A DNA stretch of 64,000 nucleotides from Arthrobacter sp. MYb23 (GTDB lineage: Bacteria; Actinomycetota; Actinomycetes; Actinomycetales; Micrococcaceae): contig NZ_PCPR01000018.1 in NCBI RefSeq assembly GCF_002979775.1, forward strand, positions 1 to 64,000, read 5' to 3'. This document shows positions 50,450 through 59,776 of this stretch, one piece after another (within the stretch, counting starts at the first letter, position 1; each line of letters starts with the position of its first letter). The translations under genes were made by a program, and so were the position numbers. Under the pieces are notes generated by a model, which saw only the letters and a program-made list of their open reading frames with translations, did not search any database and was not told where the DNA came from.

Positions 50450-51534
50450 AGTCCGCTCACTTTCTTGCGCCGCGCCAACAGGATCAGGATGGGGGCCCCG
50501 ACGACGGCGGTCACCAACCCCACTCGCAACTCACCGCTGGGCAGGATGATCCGGGCAAGGATGTCAGCCACCAGCAGCAGGATCGGTGCGATCACCAACG
50601 TGTAGGCCATGATCCACCGTTGGTCCGGACCAACAATCCAGCGAACCATGTGCGGCACCATCAATCCGATGAATCCAATGGGGCCGGCCAGCGCCGTCGC
50701 CCCTCCGGCCAGCACAGTGACTGCCACCACCACAACAACCCGGGTGCCCACGATGCTGACGCCCAGGGACTTGCCCAGGTCATCGCCCATGGCCAAGGCA
50801 TTGAGCGGCCTCGACACGAGCAGGGCCAGGGTGACTCCAACGAAAATGAGCGGAGCGATCGCGGCAACAACCTCCAGGTCCCGGCCGCCAATGGATCCGG
50901 CACCCCAGTAACGCATGTTGTCGAATGCCTGCGGGTTCTTCAGGCTGATGCCCGAGGCGACCCCGCCCAGAACGGCGCTCAGAGCCACGCCGGCAAGGGT
51001 CATCTGGACTGGGTTGGCAACGCCGGTCCCCACCGATCCGATCAGGTACACCAGCACCGTCACCACGGCTGCCCCGGCCAGGGCGAACCAGACGTAGCCC
51101 CTGGCATCCGTGAATCCCAGGACTCCTACGGCGATCGTCACAAAGAAGCCCGCTCCGGCGTTGACGCCCAAGATGCCGGGGTCGGCCAGAGGGTTTCGGC
51201 TGAAGGCTTGAATGAGGGCGCCGGCAAGCCCCAACGCCGGACCCACCACGAGCCCCACCACGGTGCGCGGGACCCGCAGTTCCCAGATGATGAGGGCCTC
51301 GGTGGAGCCGCCCGGATTCAACAAGGCAGACATCACGGTGCTCACGGTCAGGTCGCGGGCACCAACCATGATGCTCGCTACGGTGACCATGACCAACAGG
51401 GCGACGGCGGCCATGAGGCCGACCGTCCGGAAGGTGCGGGTGCGCACGGTCCCACTGGGCAATGTCTTGTGCGGTATGGTCTTGCGGGGTGGTGGCGGCG
51501 CACTTCCACTGACCAGCGCAGTTGTGCTGCTCAC
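50446..51534 (-). CDS. FecCD-family iron-siderophore ABC permease
   Basis: This 362-residue permease has GPALGLAGALIQAFSRNPLADPGILGVNAGAGFFVTIAVGV and LAGPIGFIGLMVPHMVRWIVGPDQRW, the two FecCD signature regions. GTG start. It is the partner of the permease encoded immediately downstream, and its gene begins 26 nt after the solute-binding-protein stop. It imports ferric siderophore across the cytoplasmic membrane. Confidence 0.92.
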   Translation of the reverse strand: MSSTTALVSGSAPPPPRKTIPHKTLPSGTVRTRTFRTVGLMAAVALLVMVTVASIMVGARDLTVSTVMSALLNPGGSTEALIIWELRVPRTVVGLVVGPALGLAGALIQAFSRNPLADPGILGVNAGAGFFVTIAVGVLGFTDARGYVWFALAGAAVVTVLVYLIGSVGTGVANPVQMTLAGVALSAVLGGVASGISLKNPQAFDNMRYWGAGSIGGRDLEVVAAIAPLIFVGVTLALLVSRPLNALAMGDDLGKSLGVSIVGTRVVVVVAVTVLAGGATALAGPIGFIGLMVPHMVRWIVGPDQRWIMAYTLVIAPILLLVADILARIILPSGELRVGLVTAVVGAPILILLARRKKVSGL

Positions 51535-51560
51535 TGCTTGGATCCTGTTCGCTGCATGGG

Positions 51561-52634
51561 TTACTTGAGCTTGCCGGTGGCGTCCGATAGCCGCTCAACG
51601 AAGTTGTCCAGGCCCCACGGAATACTCAGAGGGCTCGGTGAGGACAAGGACATTGTTTGCGCATGGTCGCTGGTGACCACCACGGATCCCCGGTCAACCG
51701 GGGCCCAGTTGGCGAAGATGCTGCTGGATGTCAGCGCCTTCTTCCACTCCGCGTCGTCTTCAACATTTGTCACGAAAAGCGCCGGTTTCAAGTCCGACAT
51801 TTCTTCCAGGCTCACGTTAAAACTGGACGATTGGCCGCTGGCTTTGGCAAGTTCCGGAATTCCCGGGGCCAGGACCAGTCCCAGTTGCTCCAGGAGTTGC
51901 ACCCGGGTGTCGGCGGGTCCGTTGAACAGCACGGTGCCATCGTCTGCGGGCACCGTTCCATAAGCGAACGTCACGCCCTGGAACTCAGGGTGGGCCTTTG
52001 CAGCGCTTGCGATGGTGTTGTTCAGGGAGGTTTGTAGCTTTCCGGCGCGTTCCGGCACGCCGAGGGCTTGTCCCACGAGCTCGATGTTGTCCTCGAGCGG
52101 TGTGGCCCATGGCGTTTCCGGATAGGCGACGGTGGGGGCGATCGAACTCAGCCGGGTGTAGTCCTCGGCAGTGATCCCGGAGTAGGTTGCCAGAATCACA
52201 TCGGGAGCGGTGTCCAACAGTTCTTCGAAATCAATCTCGCCGCGTTCCAGGCTCGGCAACGCAAGGGGCAGCTGGCCATCCAGTTCCTTGACGCCGTCGC
52301 GGAACCACGGGAAGTACCCGCCGTCGTCCGCTCCGTAGCTGTTCTTGCCCACTGCCACGGGAACACGTCCCAGGGCCACCACAATGTCCGGCGTGGTCCA
52401 GCCGATGACGGCGATGCGTTGGGGCTCCTGGTCAAGGGTCACCTCGCCCAGGGCATGTTTGATGGTGACGGGATATGCCCCGGCCTCGGCCTGACCCGCC
52501 GTGGCTGCGGTGGCGACTTTTCCGGCGTCGTCGGTGCCTGGGGCACAGGCGCACAGCGCAAGGGCTGCAATGAGGGCGACGGCGGCAAGAGTCTTTTTCT
52601 TGGCGCGGCGGGCGCGCCTGGTCAGGGTGCTCAT
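51561..52634 (-). CDS. Iron-siderophore-binding lipoprotein (FecB/FhuD type), second copy
   Basis: This 357-residue lipoprotein has a basic start MSTLTRRARRAKKK, a hydrophobic core and lipobox ALCAC, then the class III binding fold with YPVTIKHALGEVTLDQEPQRIAVIGWTTPDIVVALG. The start ATG overlaps the stop of the upstream binding-protein gene (ATGA), which fixes it against a longer reading. It clearly resembles the upstream protein (shared TIKHALGE, GYFPW and LSEIAPTV-like segments), so the pair is a tandem duplication with divergence. Confidence 0.9.
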   Translation of the reverse strand: MSTLTRRARRAKKKTLAAVALIAALALCACAPGTDDAGKVATAATAGQAEAGAYPVTIKHALGEVTLDQEPQRIAVIGWTTPDIVVALGRVPVAVGKNSYGADDGGYFPWFRDGVKELDGQLPLALPSLERGEIDFEELLDTAPDVILATYSGITAEDYTRLSSIAPTVAYPETPWATPLEDNIELVGQALGVPERAGKLQTSLNNTIASAAKAHPEFQGVTFAYGTVPADDGTVLFNGPADTRVQLLEQLGLVLAPGIPELAKASGQSSSFNVSLEEMSDLKPALFVTNVEDDAEWKKALTSSSIFANWAPVDRGSVVVTSDHAQTMSLSSPSPLSIPWGLDNFVERLSDATGKLK

Positions 52635-53716
52635 GACTTTCCGATGATGTCGGTGAGCTGCGGAACCAGAACGTCCATGCCCCACGGGATGCCGAGCACG
52701 CTGACGCGCTGCGTCGCGGACGACAGCGCTTTGTCGGTGAGCCACAGGTCTTTGCCGCCCGAAATGACGGACCACTTCGAGAACAGCGGGTTCTTCAGGG
52801 AGTAGTCCACTTCGGACTGTTCACTGGCCCAACCAATGAAGATGTCGGCGTCCACCGTGTCCAGCTTTTCCAGGCTCACACCGAAACTGAACGAGTCGGC
52901 GTCGGACTTGGCCGCCCCGGCAACCACATCCGGTGCCACAGTCAGGCCAAGGTCACTGATGAACTTCACGCGGGGGTCGGCCGGACCATAGATGGCGGCC
53001 TCGGTTTCGCCTTCGCGCAAGTAGGTGCCGTAGAGGAAGCTCACGCCCTTAAACTCCGGATGGCTGGTCTTGACCTTCTCCACCGCGGCCTCGGTTTCGG
53101 TGACCAGTTCCGACGCGCGGGCCGGCCGCCCAAGTGCCTGGCCAATGCTGATGGTCATTTGTTGCCATGAGCTCGGCTGCCACGGCTTGTTGTCGTAGGG
53201 CACGGTGGGCGCAATCTCGCTGAGCCGGGCGTAGTCCTCCTGGGAGAAACCCGAGTACGGGGCCAGGATAATGTCCGGGTCCTCGTCCAGGATCACTTCA
53301 AAGTTCAGGTCGCCGCTCTCGGAATAGAACTCCTTGGTCTCGGGTGCCGCCTCGATCAGCTTGTCCACGGCCTGGCGCGTCCACGGGAAATACCCCTGCT
53401 CGTCGCCACCCCACGTCTGCTTCGAGATGGAGGTCGGCACTACGCCCAGGGCAAGTGCGGTGTCGGCCGATTCCGAGTCCATGACCAGCACCCGTTTCGG
53501 CTCTTCTTTGATGGTGGTCTCGCCGAGGGCATGCTTGATGGTGACAGGGAAGGCGCCGTCTTCAGCCTGGCTGGCTGCGGTTGTGGTGCCTGTTGAACCG
53601 GCATCGCTGCTGCCTTGGGAGCAGCCGCTGACCGTCAGAACCGCGAGGAGGGCGAAGGCGGCAAGGCCCCTCTTCCTGAAGGGCGTGGCCATAGGGGGAT
53701 GGAGAGTGCTGGACAT
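52631..53716 (-). CDS. Iron-siderophore-binding lipoprotein (FecB/FhuD type), first copy
   Basis: This 361-residue lipoprotein has a signal sequence, lipobox TVSGC and a class III binding fold (FPVTIKHALGETTIKEEPKRVLVMDSESADTALALG, DPDIILAPYSGFSQEDYARLSEIAPTVPYD). ATG 53716 with AGGATC upstream is chosen over an earlier start. It opens the siderophore importer operon and has an IdeR/DtxR-like box about 48 bp upstream, so it should be iron-repressed. Confidence 0.9.
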   Translation of the reverse strand: MSSTLHPPMATPFRKRGLAAFALLAVLTVSGCSQGSSDAGSTGTTTAASQAEDGAFPVTIKHALGETTIKEEPKRVLVMDSESADTALALGVVPTSISKQTWGGDEQGYFPWTRQAVDKLIEAAPETKEFYSESGDLNFEVILDEDPDIILAPYSGFSQEDYARLSEIAPTVPYDNKPWQPSSWQQMTISIGQALGRPARASELVTETEAAVEKVKTSHPEFKGVSFLYGTYLREGETEAAIYGPADPRVKFISDLGLTVAPDVVAGAAKSDADSFSFGVSLEKLDTVDADIFIGWASEQSEVDYSLKNPLFSKWSVISGGKDLWLTDKALSSATQRVSVLGIPWGMDVLVPQLTDIIGKS

Positions 53717-53763
53717 GTTGATCCTGTGTTCGAAGTGTTTGCTGTGCGGCACGGCCCGTGAAG

Positions 53764-53782
53764 TTAGGACAGGTTTACCTAA
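53764..53782. promoter_or_regulatory. IdeR/DtxR-type iron box before the importer operon
   Basis: TTAGGACAGGTTTACCTAA keeps the outer TTAGG/CCTAA arms of the 19-bp actinobacterial iron-box consensus. It lies upstream of the first siderophore-binding-protein gene. Confidence 0.7.
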
Positions 53783-53865
53783 CATCCAAGCCTAGGTTGC
53801 CTCACCTCGGCTGTGTGGACAGCGTGTATCGCTTTTCGGACACGGTGGCTGCGCAAGCGGTGAGC

Positions 53866-54696
53866 CTAGCCCCGGGCCAGCAGCTCTCCCGGGGTATGGC
53901 CAACCACCTTGCGGAAGGCGGCGACGAAAGCGCTGGTGGTACCGTAGCCGACCCTTCGTCCCGCGGCCTCCACGCTCATGCCTTGTGCCAGCAATCCGCG
54001 GGCCGAGCGCATTCGGACAAGCCGGCGCCAGTGCACAAAGCTCATGGCCACATCGGCTCCGAAGGTCCGCGTGATGGTTCTCGAACTCAGGTTGAGCCTG
54101 CGCGCCCACTGCTCCAGCGAACGGTCGTCGGCCGGATCTTTGAGGACGGCGTCCACCAGCTCCCGGATCCTTGGATCGGACGGGATTGGCACCGAGATGT
54201 TGCTGCTCTCGGCTGGCTCGAGCATGTCGATGCACACCTGCTGGGCCCGCAGCCGTTCCTCCGCGGGCATTCCCGTGTTGGCCAGATGGACCAGCAGCTG
54301 CTGCACCGCCGCATTGACCTTTACGGCGAGGGTGTTTTTCCAGCCGCGGGTCCACGCCTCCGGCGAGAAGAGGGTCACGCGCGCGGCGACGCCGCCGCCC
54401 ATGTGGCCCTCGTGCACCACACCACGGGGAATCCACAGACCGGTTCCGGGCAGTACACTCCACACCCGCCCATCCACCAGGATGGTCACTACTCCCTTTG
54501 AGGACCAGATCAGCTCGTGCTCCTCGTGGTGGTGCGGGGGCCAGTGATACGGCTCTTCCTGCTCCATCATTCCCGTCGTGAGCAGGAACGGATCCGGCAC
54601 CGTCCGGGGGCTGGCCACTACGGGCGCGGGGCGCTTAGCCCCCTGCTCATTCTTCCCGGGCCCGGCGGCAGGGGCGGGGGCAAGCACTGATGACAC
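53866..54696 (-). CDS. AraC-family transcriptional regulator
   Basis: This 276-residue protein has an N-terminal cupin-like domain (YHWPPHHHEEHELIWSSKGVVTILVDGRVWSVLPGTGLWIPRGVVHEG) and a C-terminal AraC double HTH (DRSLEQWARRLNLSSRTITRTFGADVAMSFVHWRRLVRMRSARGLLAQGMSVEAAGRRVGYGTTSAFVAAFRKVVGHTPGELLARG). The GTG at 54696 lies 7 nt after GGAAGG and is preferred to a TTG five codons earlier. It sits between the importer and the siderophore-interacting protein gene and probably activates iron uptake in response to a siderophore. Confidence 0.87.
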   Translation of the reverse strand: MSSVLAPAPAAGPGKNEQGAKRPAPVVASPRTVPDPFLLTTGMMEQEEPYHWPPHHHEEHELIWSSKGVVTILVDGRVWSVLPGTGLWIPRGVVHEGHMGGGVAARVTLFSPEAWTRGWKNTLAVKVNAAVQQLLVHLANTGMPAEERLRAQQVCIDMLEPAESSNISVPIPSDPRIRELVDAVLKDPADDRSLEQWARRLNLSSRTITRTFGADVAMSFVHWRRLVRMRSARGLLAQGMSVEAAGRRVGYGTTSAFVAAFRKVVGHTPGELLARG

Positions 54697-54715
54697 AACA
54701 CAACCTTCCAAAAAC

Positions 54716-54734
54716 TATTGTTAGGCTAACCTTA
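54716..54734. promoter_or_regulatory. IdeR/DtxR-type iron box before the siderophore-interacting protein gene
   Basis: TATTGTTAGGCTAACCTTA contains the core TTAGGCTAACCTTA, closely matching the iron-box consensus (15 or so of 19 positions on the complementary strand). It lies between the divergent AraC and siderophore-interacting-protein genes and could control both. Confidence 0.75.
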
Positions 54735-54791
54735 CTTCATGCGTGTGCGACGGCTCTCGCGCACCCCTCACACTGCACTTAAGGACGAATA

Positions 54792-55580
54792 GTGGCCATC
54801 CCCTGCGCACCGGCACGTGTAATTCACGTAACCCGCCTGTCCCCTCACATGATTCGTATCAATCTCGAAGCCGTGGGTGATTGGCGCTGGCATGTCAACG
54901 GCATTGGCGACGAACGCGTCGACATCGCCATTCCCCGCCCCGGAGAGACAATCGCCGCACTCGAGACGTTCAACTTGCCGGAGTACGGCCCCGGGTGGAC
55001 AGGCGAGGAGCCGCCGTGGCGGCATTACACGATTCGGTCCGTGCACGACGGCGGGCTGCGTTTCGATATCGATTTTGCAATCCACGGCCACGGAATCGCG
55101 TCAACCTGGGCGGAACGGGCTGAGCCCGGGCATGTCATTGGCATCTTCAATGAGGGCGAAAGCCGCTCCTACTACGAGCCGCCCGCCGACGCCGAGGTGC
55201 AGGTCCTGGTCGCTGACGCAACGGGGCTTCCAGGCCTCGGGCGCATCGTTGAGGGGCTGCGAAACGGGATCCGCGCCACGGTGATCGCGGAGGTTGCGGA
55301 CGAAGCTGACATCCTGAACTTCACCACAGCCGCGGATGTCCACTACCGCTGGCTGGTCGGCACGGGCAACGGTCTAGGCGACAGTTCGCTGCCAGGTGCG
55401 GTGGCCGAGCTTGAAGAGCCCGACGCCCCCTGGTACGCCTGGGTTGCGTGCGAGGCCTCCGCCAGCCGGGCCATACGCCGTGAGTTGCGCCAACGGCTCG
55501 GCTCACCCCGCAACCGGCACCATGCGATCGGCTACTGGTCCCGGGACAAAGCCGGCGACCGCCCGGCTGACGTGGACTGA
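54792..55580 (+). CDS. Siderophore-interacting flavoprotein (SIP/ViuB family ferric reductase)
   Basis: This 262-residue protein has an FAD-binding domain (HVTRLSPHMIRINLEAVGDW, PPWRHYTIRSVHDGGLRFDIDFAIHGHGIASTWAERAEPGHVIGIFNEG) and a C-terminal NAD(P)H/reductase domain ending WVACEASASRAIRRELRQRLG...HHAIGYW. It reduces Fe3+ in imported siderophores in the cytoplasm. GTG start behind AAGGACG. It has an iron box 58 bp upstream, so it belongs to the same iron regulon. Confidence 0.9.
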   Translation: MAIPCAPARVIHVTRLSPHMIRINLEAVGDWRWHVNGIGDERVDIAIPRPGETIAALETFNLPEYGPGWTGEEPPWRHYTIRSVHDGGLRFDIDFAIHGHGIASTWAERAEPGHVIGIFNEGESRSYYEPPADAEVQVLVADATGLPGLGRIVEGLRNGIRATVIAEVADEADILNFTTAADVHYRWLVGTGNGLGDSSLPGAVAELEEPDAPWYAWVACEASASRAIRRELRQRLGSPRNRHHAIGYWSRDKAGDRPADVD

Positions 55581-55647
55581 ATTCAGAGGGGCGGTCGCGG
55601 GGAGGCAAGCCACGCAATTGCCCTGAACCCGATGCGGTTGCTGAAGA

Positions 55648-57429
55648 TCAAGCGTCTGTCTCACATGCGGGAACAGCCACTCCCGCCAGTCCGTGCCCGT
55701 ACGTGTACAGAGGATCTCGAGTGCCGGCTGGTTCATCGCTGTGGGCCTCCAGGACGGCTTGAGTAGATCGAGGCAATTCAAAGGGAAGGCGGCCTTCGGG
55801 GTTTACCTCGCCAGTCAGCACCCGCACCAGAGCTTCGTCGGAGACTCCGAACGTGGCCAAGAGAGCCGCACAGTGTGGTTCCAGCGGCGTGAGTATCGCC
55901 GGACGGTCGAGGTTGATCACAAGGACCACGGGTGCTTTCGAGGCGAGTTCTTCAATATGCGCAACGGTGGCGGCATCGAACTCAAGGCTCCCGGCGTGGA
56001 ACATCGCCTCAAGGAACAGAGCATTGCGTGGCTCGTAAGGGGCATCGAGACGGACAATCGCGACGTCGGCACCGTCCGGAGTAGGTGCAATGAGAGCAGA
56101 ATCAGCGAGGGATCCAGAGGATATACCTTCCACATAGACCCGCGTCGAGGAGCTCAGAGGCAGGATACCCGATGCACTTTTGAGGGCCACCACGGAGCGG
56201 CTTTGTGCTTTGAGGCCCTCCTCCCGGAATTCAGGGTTGCCTACAATGGCCACCGCTGCTTCCTCGTCCACATAGCGGTTCTCGAAGAGTCCAAGCTCAA
56301 ATTTGACCTTCAACAACCGCCGTACTGATTCGTCGATGCGCTCGGTTGGGATTCGGCCTGCATTCACCAGGGCCACCAGGATCTCGGGGCAGGCCTCTCC
56401 CCCAAACTGGTCGCAGCCGGCTTCAATGACCTTGACCATGCGGTCTTCAATGGAAAGGTGCTCCACACCCCAGGCCCTGGCGGGCAGATTCATGCCGAAC
56501 ACTTCCGAGTCGTGCAGGAGCCCCCAGTCCGTGCACACCACACCGTCGTAGCCGAGCTCCCTGCGCAGCAGTCCGGTGATGATTTGGCGGTTGAACCCGA
56601 ATCCCACTTCCTCGATGGCCTCCCCGTTTCGCTCGAGTCCCACGGGCATTCCGTAGTACGGCATGATGGCGCTGGTTCCGGCGCTGATGGCGTCGCGGAA
56701 GGGCAAGAGGTGGTCCTCGAATTTGCCGCCCGGGTAGACCTGTTCGCGTCCGTAAGGGAAGTGGGGGTCTTCCCCGTCCTTCTGGGGTCCACCGCCTGGG
56801 AAATGCTTGGTCATGCACGCGACGCTCTGGTCGCTTATGGCATGACCTTGAAAACCTTCAAGGTAGGCCGCGGCCAGCTGTCCTGTGAGCTCGGGATCCT
56901 GGCCGAAGCCGCTGTACTGCCGTGCCCACCGCGGTTCGGTGGCGAGGTCCACGGTGGGGTGCAGGGCTGCGCGCAGTCCAACGGCGAGGTACTCCTGGCG
57001 TGCAGTGTCAGCGAAGCGCCGAACCGTTTCGGGATCCCGGAGTGCGGCCATACCAATGGGCTCAGGCCATGCGGAGAAAAAGCCGGCCGCGAAGGACGCG
57101 CCCTGGTTCTCAGCGAAGGCATGCCGGGGATCCGTCGAGACTGTGATGGGAATACCCAGTCTCGTCCGGGATGCCAGCTCCTGAATGGCGTTATGCCAGC
57201 GGGCCGCCGTCCTCGCATCCGGCAGTTGGTGGACGCTGAAGTGGCTCATGAAGCCCTCGGCAATCAAACCTTGGGTTCCGGAGTCTACGTCCGCCCCACC
57301 GAAAGTGATGGCGTGGAACAACTGCCCGGCTTTTTCTTCCAAGGTCATGCGTCCGAGGAGGTCTTCCACCCGCTGGTTCACCGGGAGGGCTGTGTCCAAG
57401 TAGGCGGCTTGCGTGCCTGTGTCGCTCAT
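55648..57429 (-). CDS. GH3 glycoside hydrolase (beta-glycosidase)
   Basis: This 593-residue GH3 enzyme has the N-terminal TIM-barrel start LLGRMTLEEKAGQLFH, CMTKHFPGGGPQKDGEDPHFPYG, and the nucleophile Asp301 in GVVCTDWGLL, followed by the alpha/beta sandwich domain. No signal peptide, so it acts in the cytoplasm. GH3 enzymes remove beta-linked glucose, xylose or related sugars. Its start overlaps the stop of the GH78 gene (ATGA), which suggests stepwise removal of rhamnose and then a beta-sugar from one glycoside. Confidence 0.88.
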   Translation of the reverse strand: MSDTGTQAAYLDTALPVNQRVEDLLGRMTLEEKAGQLFHAITFGGADVDSGTQGLIAEGFMSHFSVHQLPDARTAARWHNAIQELASRTRLGIPITVSTDPRHAFAENQGASFAAGFFSAWPEPIGMAALRDPETVRRFADTARQEYLAVGLRAALHPTVDLATEPRWARQYSGFGQDPELTGQLAAAYLEGFQGHAISDQSVACMTKHFPGGGPQKDGEDPHFPYGREQVYPGGKFEDHLLPFRDAISAGTSAIMPYYGMPVGLERNGEAIEEVGFGFNRQIITGLLRRELGYDGVVCTDWGLLHDSEVFGMNLPARAWGVEHLSIEDRMVKVIEAGCDQFGGEACPEILVALVNAGRIPTERIDESVRRLLKVKFELGLFENRYVDEEAAVAIVGNPEFREEGLKAQSRSVVALKSASGILPLSSSTRVYVEGISSGSLADSALIAPTPDGADVAIVRLDAPYEPRNALFLEAMFHAGSLEFDAATVAHIEELASKAPVVLVINLDRPAILTPLEPHCAALLATFGVSDEALVRVLTGEVNPEGRLPFELPRSTQAVLEAHSDEPAGTRDPLYTYGHGLAGVAVPACETDA

Positions 57430-59717
57430 TTGCCTTCTCCTGCCAGGGTGAGCCCGGAGGTACGGAACGTATGCGTGCCTGAGCCTACTTCCTGCCGAGG
57501 CATTGACGGCACGTCAATTTCGGCAGCTACGCCATCGGGTACCGTAACGCTGAACTCGTAGTCTCCCCCGTCTTGGAGATGCCACTCGCCGGCCACGGTT
57601 CCGTGCGGCGTCACCAAGCTGGTCTTGGCCCAGTCGATTCCGTGCCCGGGCTTGGGTGCATAGAGAACCTTGGCATAGCCGGGCTCAAGTGGCCTGATGC
57701 CGCCCACCACTTTGTGCAGCCAATCCACAACGGCGCCCAGCGCATAGTGATTGAAGCTGGTCATTTCGCCTTGATTGATTGATCCGTCCGGCAGCATTGA
57801 GTCCCAACGTTCCCAGACAGTGGTCGCCCCCATGGTTACCGGGTAGAGCCAGGAAGGGCATTGCTCCTCCAGCAGGAGGCGATACGCATCCTCAAGGTGT
57901 CCCGATTCGGAGAGCGCCCACGTGATGAAGGGAGTCCCGGCGAAACCGGTGGACACCCGGTATCCGTTGCGCGAGACGAGTTCAGCGAGGCGGTTCCCCG
58001 CAAACGTTCGTTCATCACCGCCGTCGAGCACGTCAAAGGCGATGGCCAGCGCGTAGACGGTGGTGCAGTCGCTGAGGATGGTACCGTCCGAACCAACGTA
58101 GTGAGTGTTGAAGGCGGAACGAACCCGGTCCGCGAGCGCACTGAAGTGCTTCGCGTCCTCAGTGCGCCCCAGGATCGACGCTGTTTCCGACGTGATCCGG
58201 GCAGTGCGGTAGAGGCAGGCGGTGGCGACCACACCTTTATCCGCTTTGGAGTTCCACGGCTGATCCGGTGCGGCGTCGGGATCCAGCCAGTCGCCGAACT
58301 GGAAACCTTGGTCCCACAGGCCGGTCTCGGAGAGCAAACCCTCAACCCGTCGGGTGTGGGCAGTAATTGACTCGTATTGGCGGCTGAGCACGTCCTTATC
58401 TCCGTAGGCTTCCCACAGCGCCCAGGGAACCCAAACGGCGGCTTCACTCCATAGGGCCGTGGATTCGGGTGCCGGGAATTCCTTGGGGTGTTCCTCGTAC
58501 TTGAGGATGTCCGGCACGGTAAACGGGACCATCCCGTCGGCGGCTTTCTGCTCGGCCGCAAGGTCCAGGAGCCAGTCCTGCAGGAAGTCCTTGACGTCGT
58601 AAAGGTAAGCAGCGGTGGGCGCGAACACCGCGATGTCACCAGTCCAGCCAAGCCGCTCGTTGCGTTGCGGGCAATCCGTGGGCAGGTCCAGGAAGTTGCC
58701 CTTCAAGCCCCAAACGATATTCCGGTGCAGCTGGTTCACCAGTGGATTGGAGCACTCGAACGTGCCGGTCCGCTCAAGCGCGGAATGTACGACGACGGCC
58801 TCCAGAGAATCCGCTGTCAGCTCACCCGGCCAGCCGCTCACCTCGGCGTAACGGAAGCCGTGGAAGGTGAACGTTGGCTCAAAAAAGTCCTGCCCACCGG
58901 AAAGAATGATGCTGTCCGTGGCTTGGGCCGTACGCAGTGGACGGACACCAAGTTCACCGTCCTCGAGCACTTCGGCATGCCGCACAGTGACGGTCTCACC
59001 GCGTTTGCCATGCACCGTAAACCGGAGCCATCCAACCAGGTTCTGCCCAAAGTCCACGAGTGTCTTCCCGCTGGGGGACGTGAAAATATCCACGGGCTTG
59101 AGGGCTTCGGTCCGAACCACAGGCGGGCTGATCGGCTCAGTCAGGCGCGCAGTGTCAAACTCCAGAGCATGGACCCCACCCCAGGACTTCGTGTCAAAAC
59201 CGTGCTTGGTCCAGGTGTCCGCGGTGAGCCTGGCGTCAATGGTCTGCCCGTTGTAAAGGTCGTTGGCAAGGGTGGCTGAGGGGCCGGACTGCCAGGACGT
59301 ATCACTGCTAACGGTCTGGATGAAGCCATCGGCGTACTCGATGTCCAGCTGGCCGAAGAAGCCCAATTCAGATCCGTAAAATGCTGAGTTGCCGTTCCAG
59401 GACAAGTTGCCCCGGTACCAGCCGTTGCCAAGGGCGGCGCCGATGACATTGACGGGCTCCAGCAAGTGGGTGACGTCGTAGCTGCGGTAGCGAAGCCGCC
59501 ACTCGTAGGAGCTCCAGCCCGGGCTCAAGACATCTTCGCTGACCGGACGGCCATTGATGGAGGCCTCGAAAACGCCGAAGGACGTGGCGCGAAGGATCGC
59601 CTTGACCGGTATGCCGTGGCCGCCTGCCAAGGCGAATTCCTTCCGCAGCAGCGGCGCTCCATTGAAGTCCTCGTTGGGCGCAATCATCGTCGCGGACCAC
59701 GGGAGTAGTGCTGTCAT
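57426..59717 (-). CDS. GH78 alpha-L-rhamnosidase
   Basis: This 763-residue enzyme has N-terminal beta domains (FGVFEASINGRPVSEDVLSPGWSSYEWRLRYRSYDVT) and an (alpha/alpha)6 catalytic barrel with DLPTDCPQRNERLGWTGDIAVF, the GH78 motif bearing the general-acid Glu, plus TSFNHYALGAVVDWLHKVVGGI near the end. It inverts and releases L-rhamnose from plant glycosides or rhamno-oligosaccharides. It has no signal peptide, so the substrate is imported, perhaps by the MFS protein in this cluster. It is coupled with GH3 downstream and a TetR gene upstream. Confidence 0.88.
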   Translation of the reverse strand: MTALLPWSATMIAPNEDFNGAPLLRKEFALAGGHGIPVKAILRATSFGVFEASINGRPVSEDVLSPGWSSYEWRLRYRSYDVTHLLEPVNVIGAALGNGWYRGNLSWNGNSAFYGSELGFFGQLDIEYADGFIQTVSSDTSWQSGPSATLANDLYNGQTIDARLTADTWTKHGFDTKSWGGVHALEFDTARLTEPISPPVVRTEALKPVDIFTSPSGKTLVDFGQNLVGWLRFTVHGKRGETVTVRHAEVLEDGELGVRPLRTAQATDSIILSGGQDFFEPTFTFHGFRYAEVSGWPGELTADSLEAVVVHSALERTGTFECSNPLVNQLHRNIVWGLKGNFLDLPTDCPQRNERLGWTGDIAVFAPTAAYLYDVKDFLQDWLLDLAAEQKAADGMVPFTVPDILKYEEHPKEFPAPESTALWSEAAVWVPWALWEAYGDKDVLSRQYESITAHTRRVEGLLSETGLWDQGFQFGDWLDPDAAPDQPWNSKADKGVVATACLYRTARITSETASILGRTEDAKHFSALADRVRSAFNTHYVGSDGTILSDCTTVYALAIAFDVLDGGDERTFAGNRLAELVSRNGYRVSTGFAGTPFITWALSESGHLEDAYRLLLEEQCPSWLYPVTMGATTVWERWDSMLPDGSINQGEMTSFNHYALGAVVDWLHKVVGGIRPLEPGYAKVLYAPKPGHGIDWAKTSLVTPHGTVAGEWHLQDGGDYEFSVTVPDGVAAEIDVPSMPRQEVGSGTHTFRTSGLTLAGEGK

Positions 59718-59776
59718 GAGCTTCTTTCTCTAATGAGTGAGGAGTAGGTGGCCGGCAGGACCGGCGGGCGACGACG

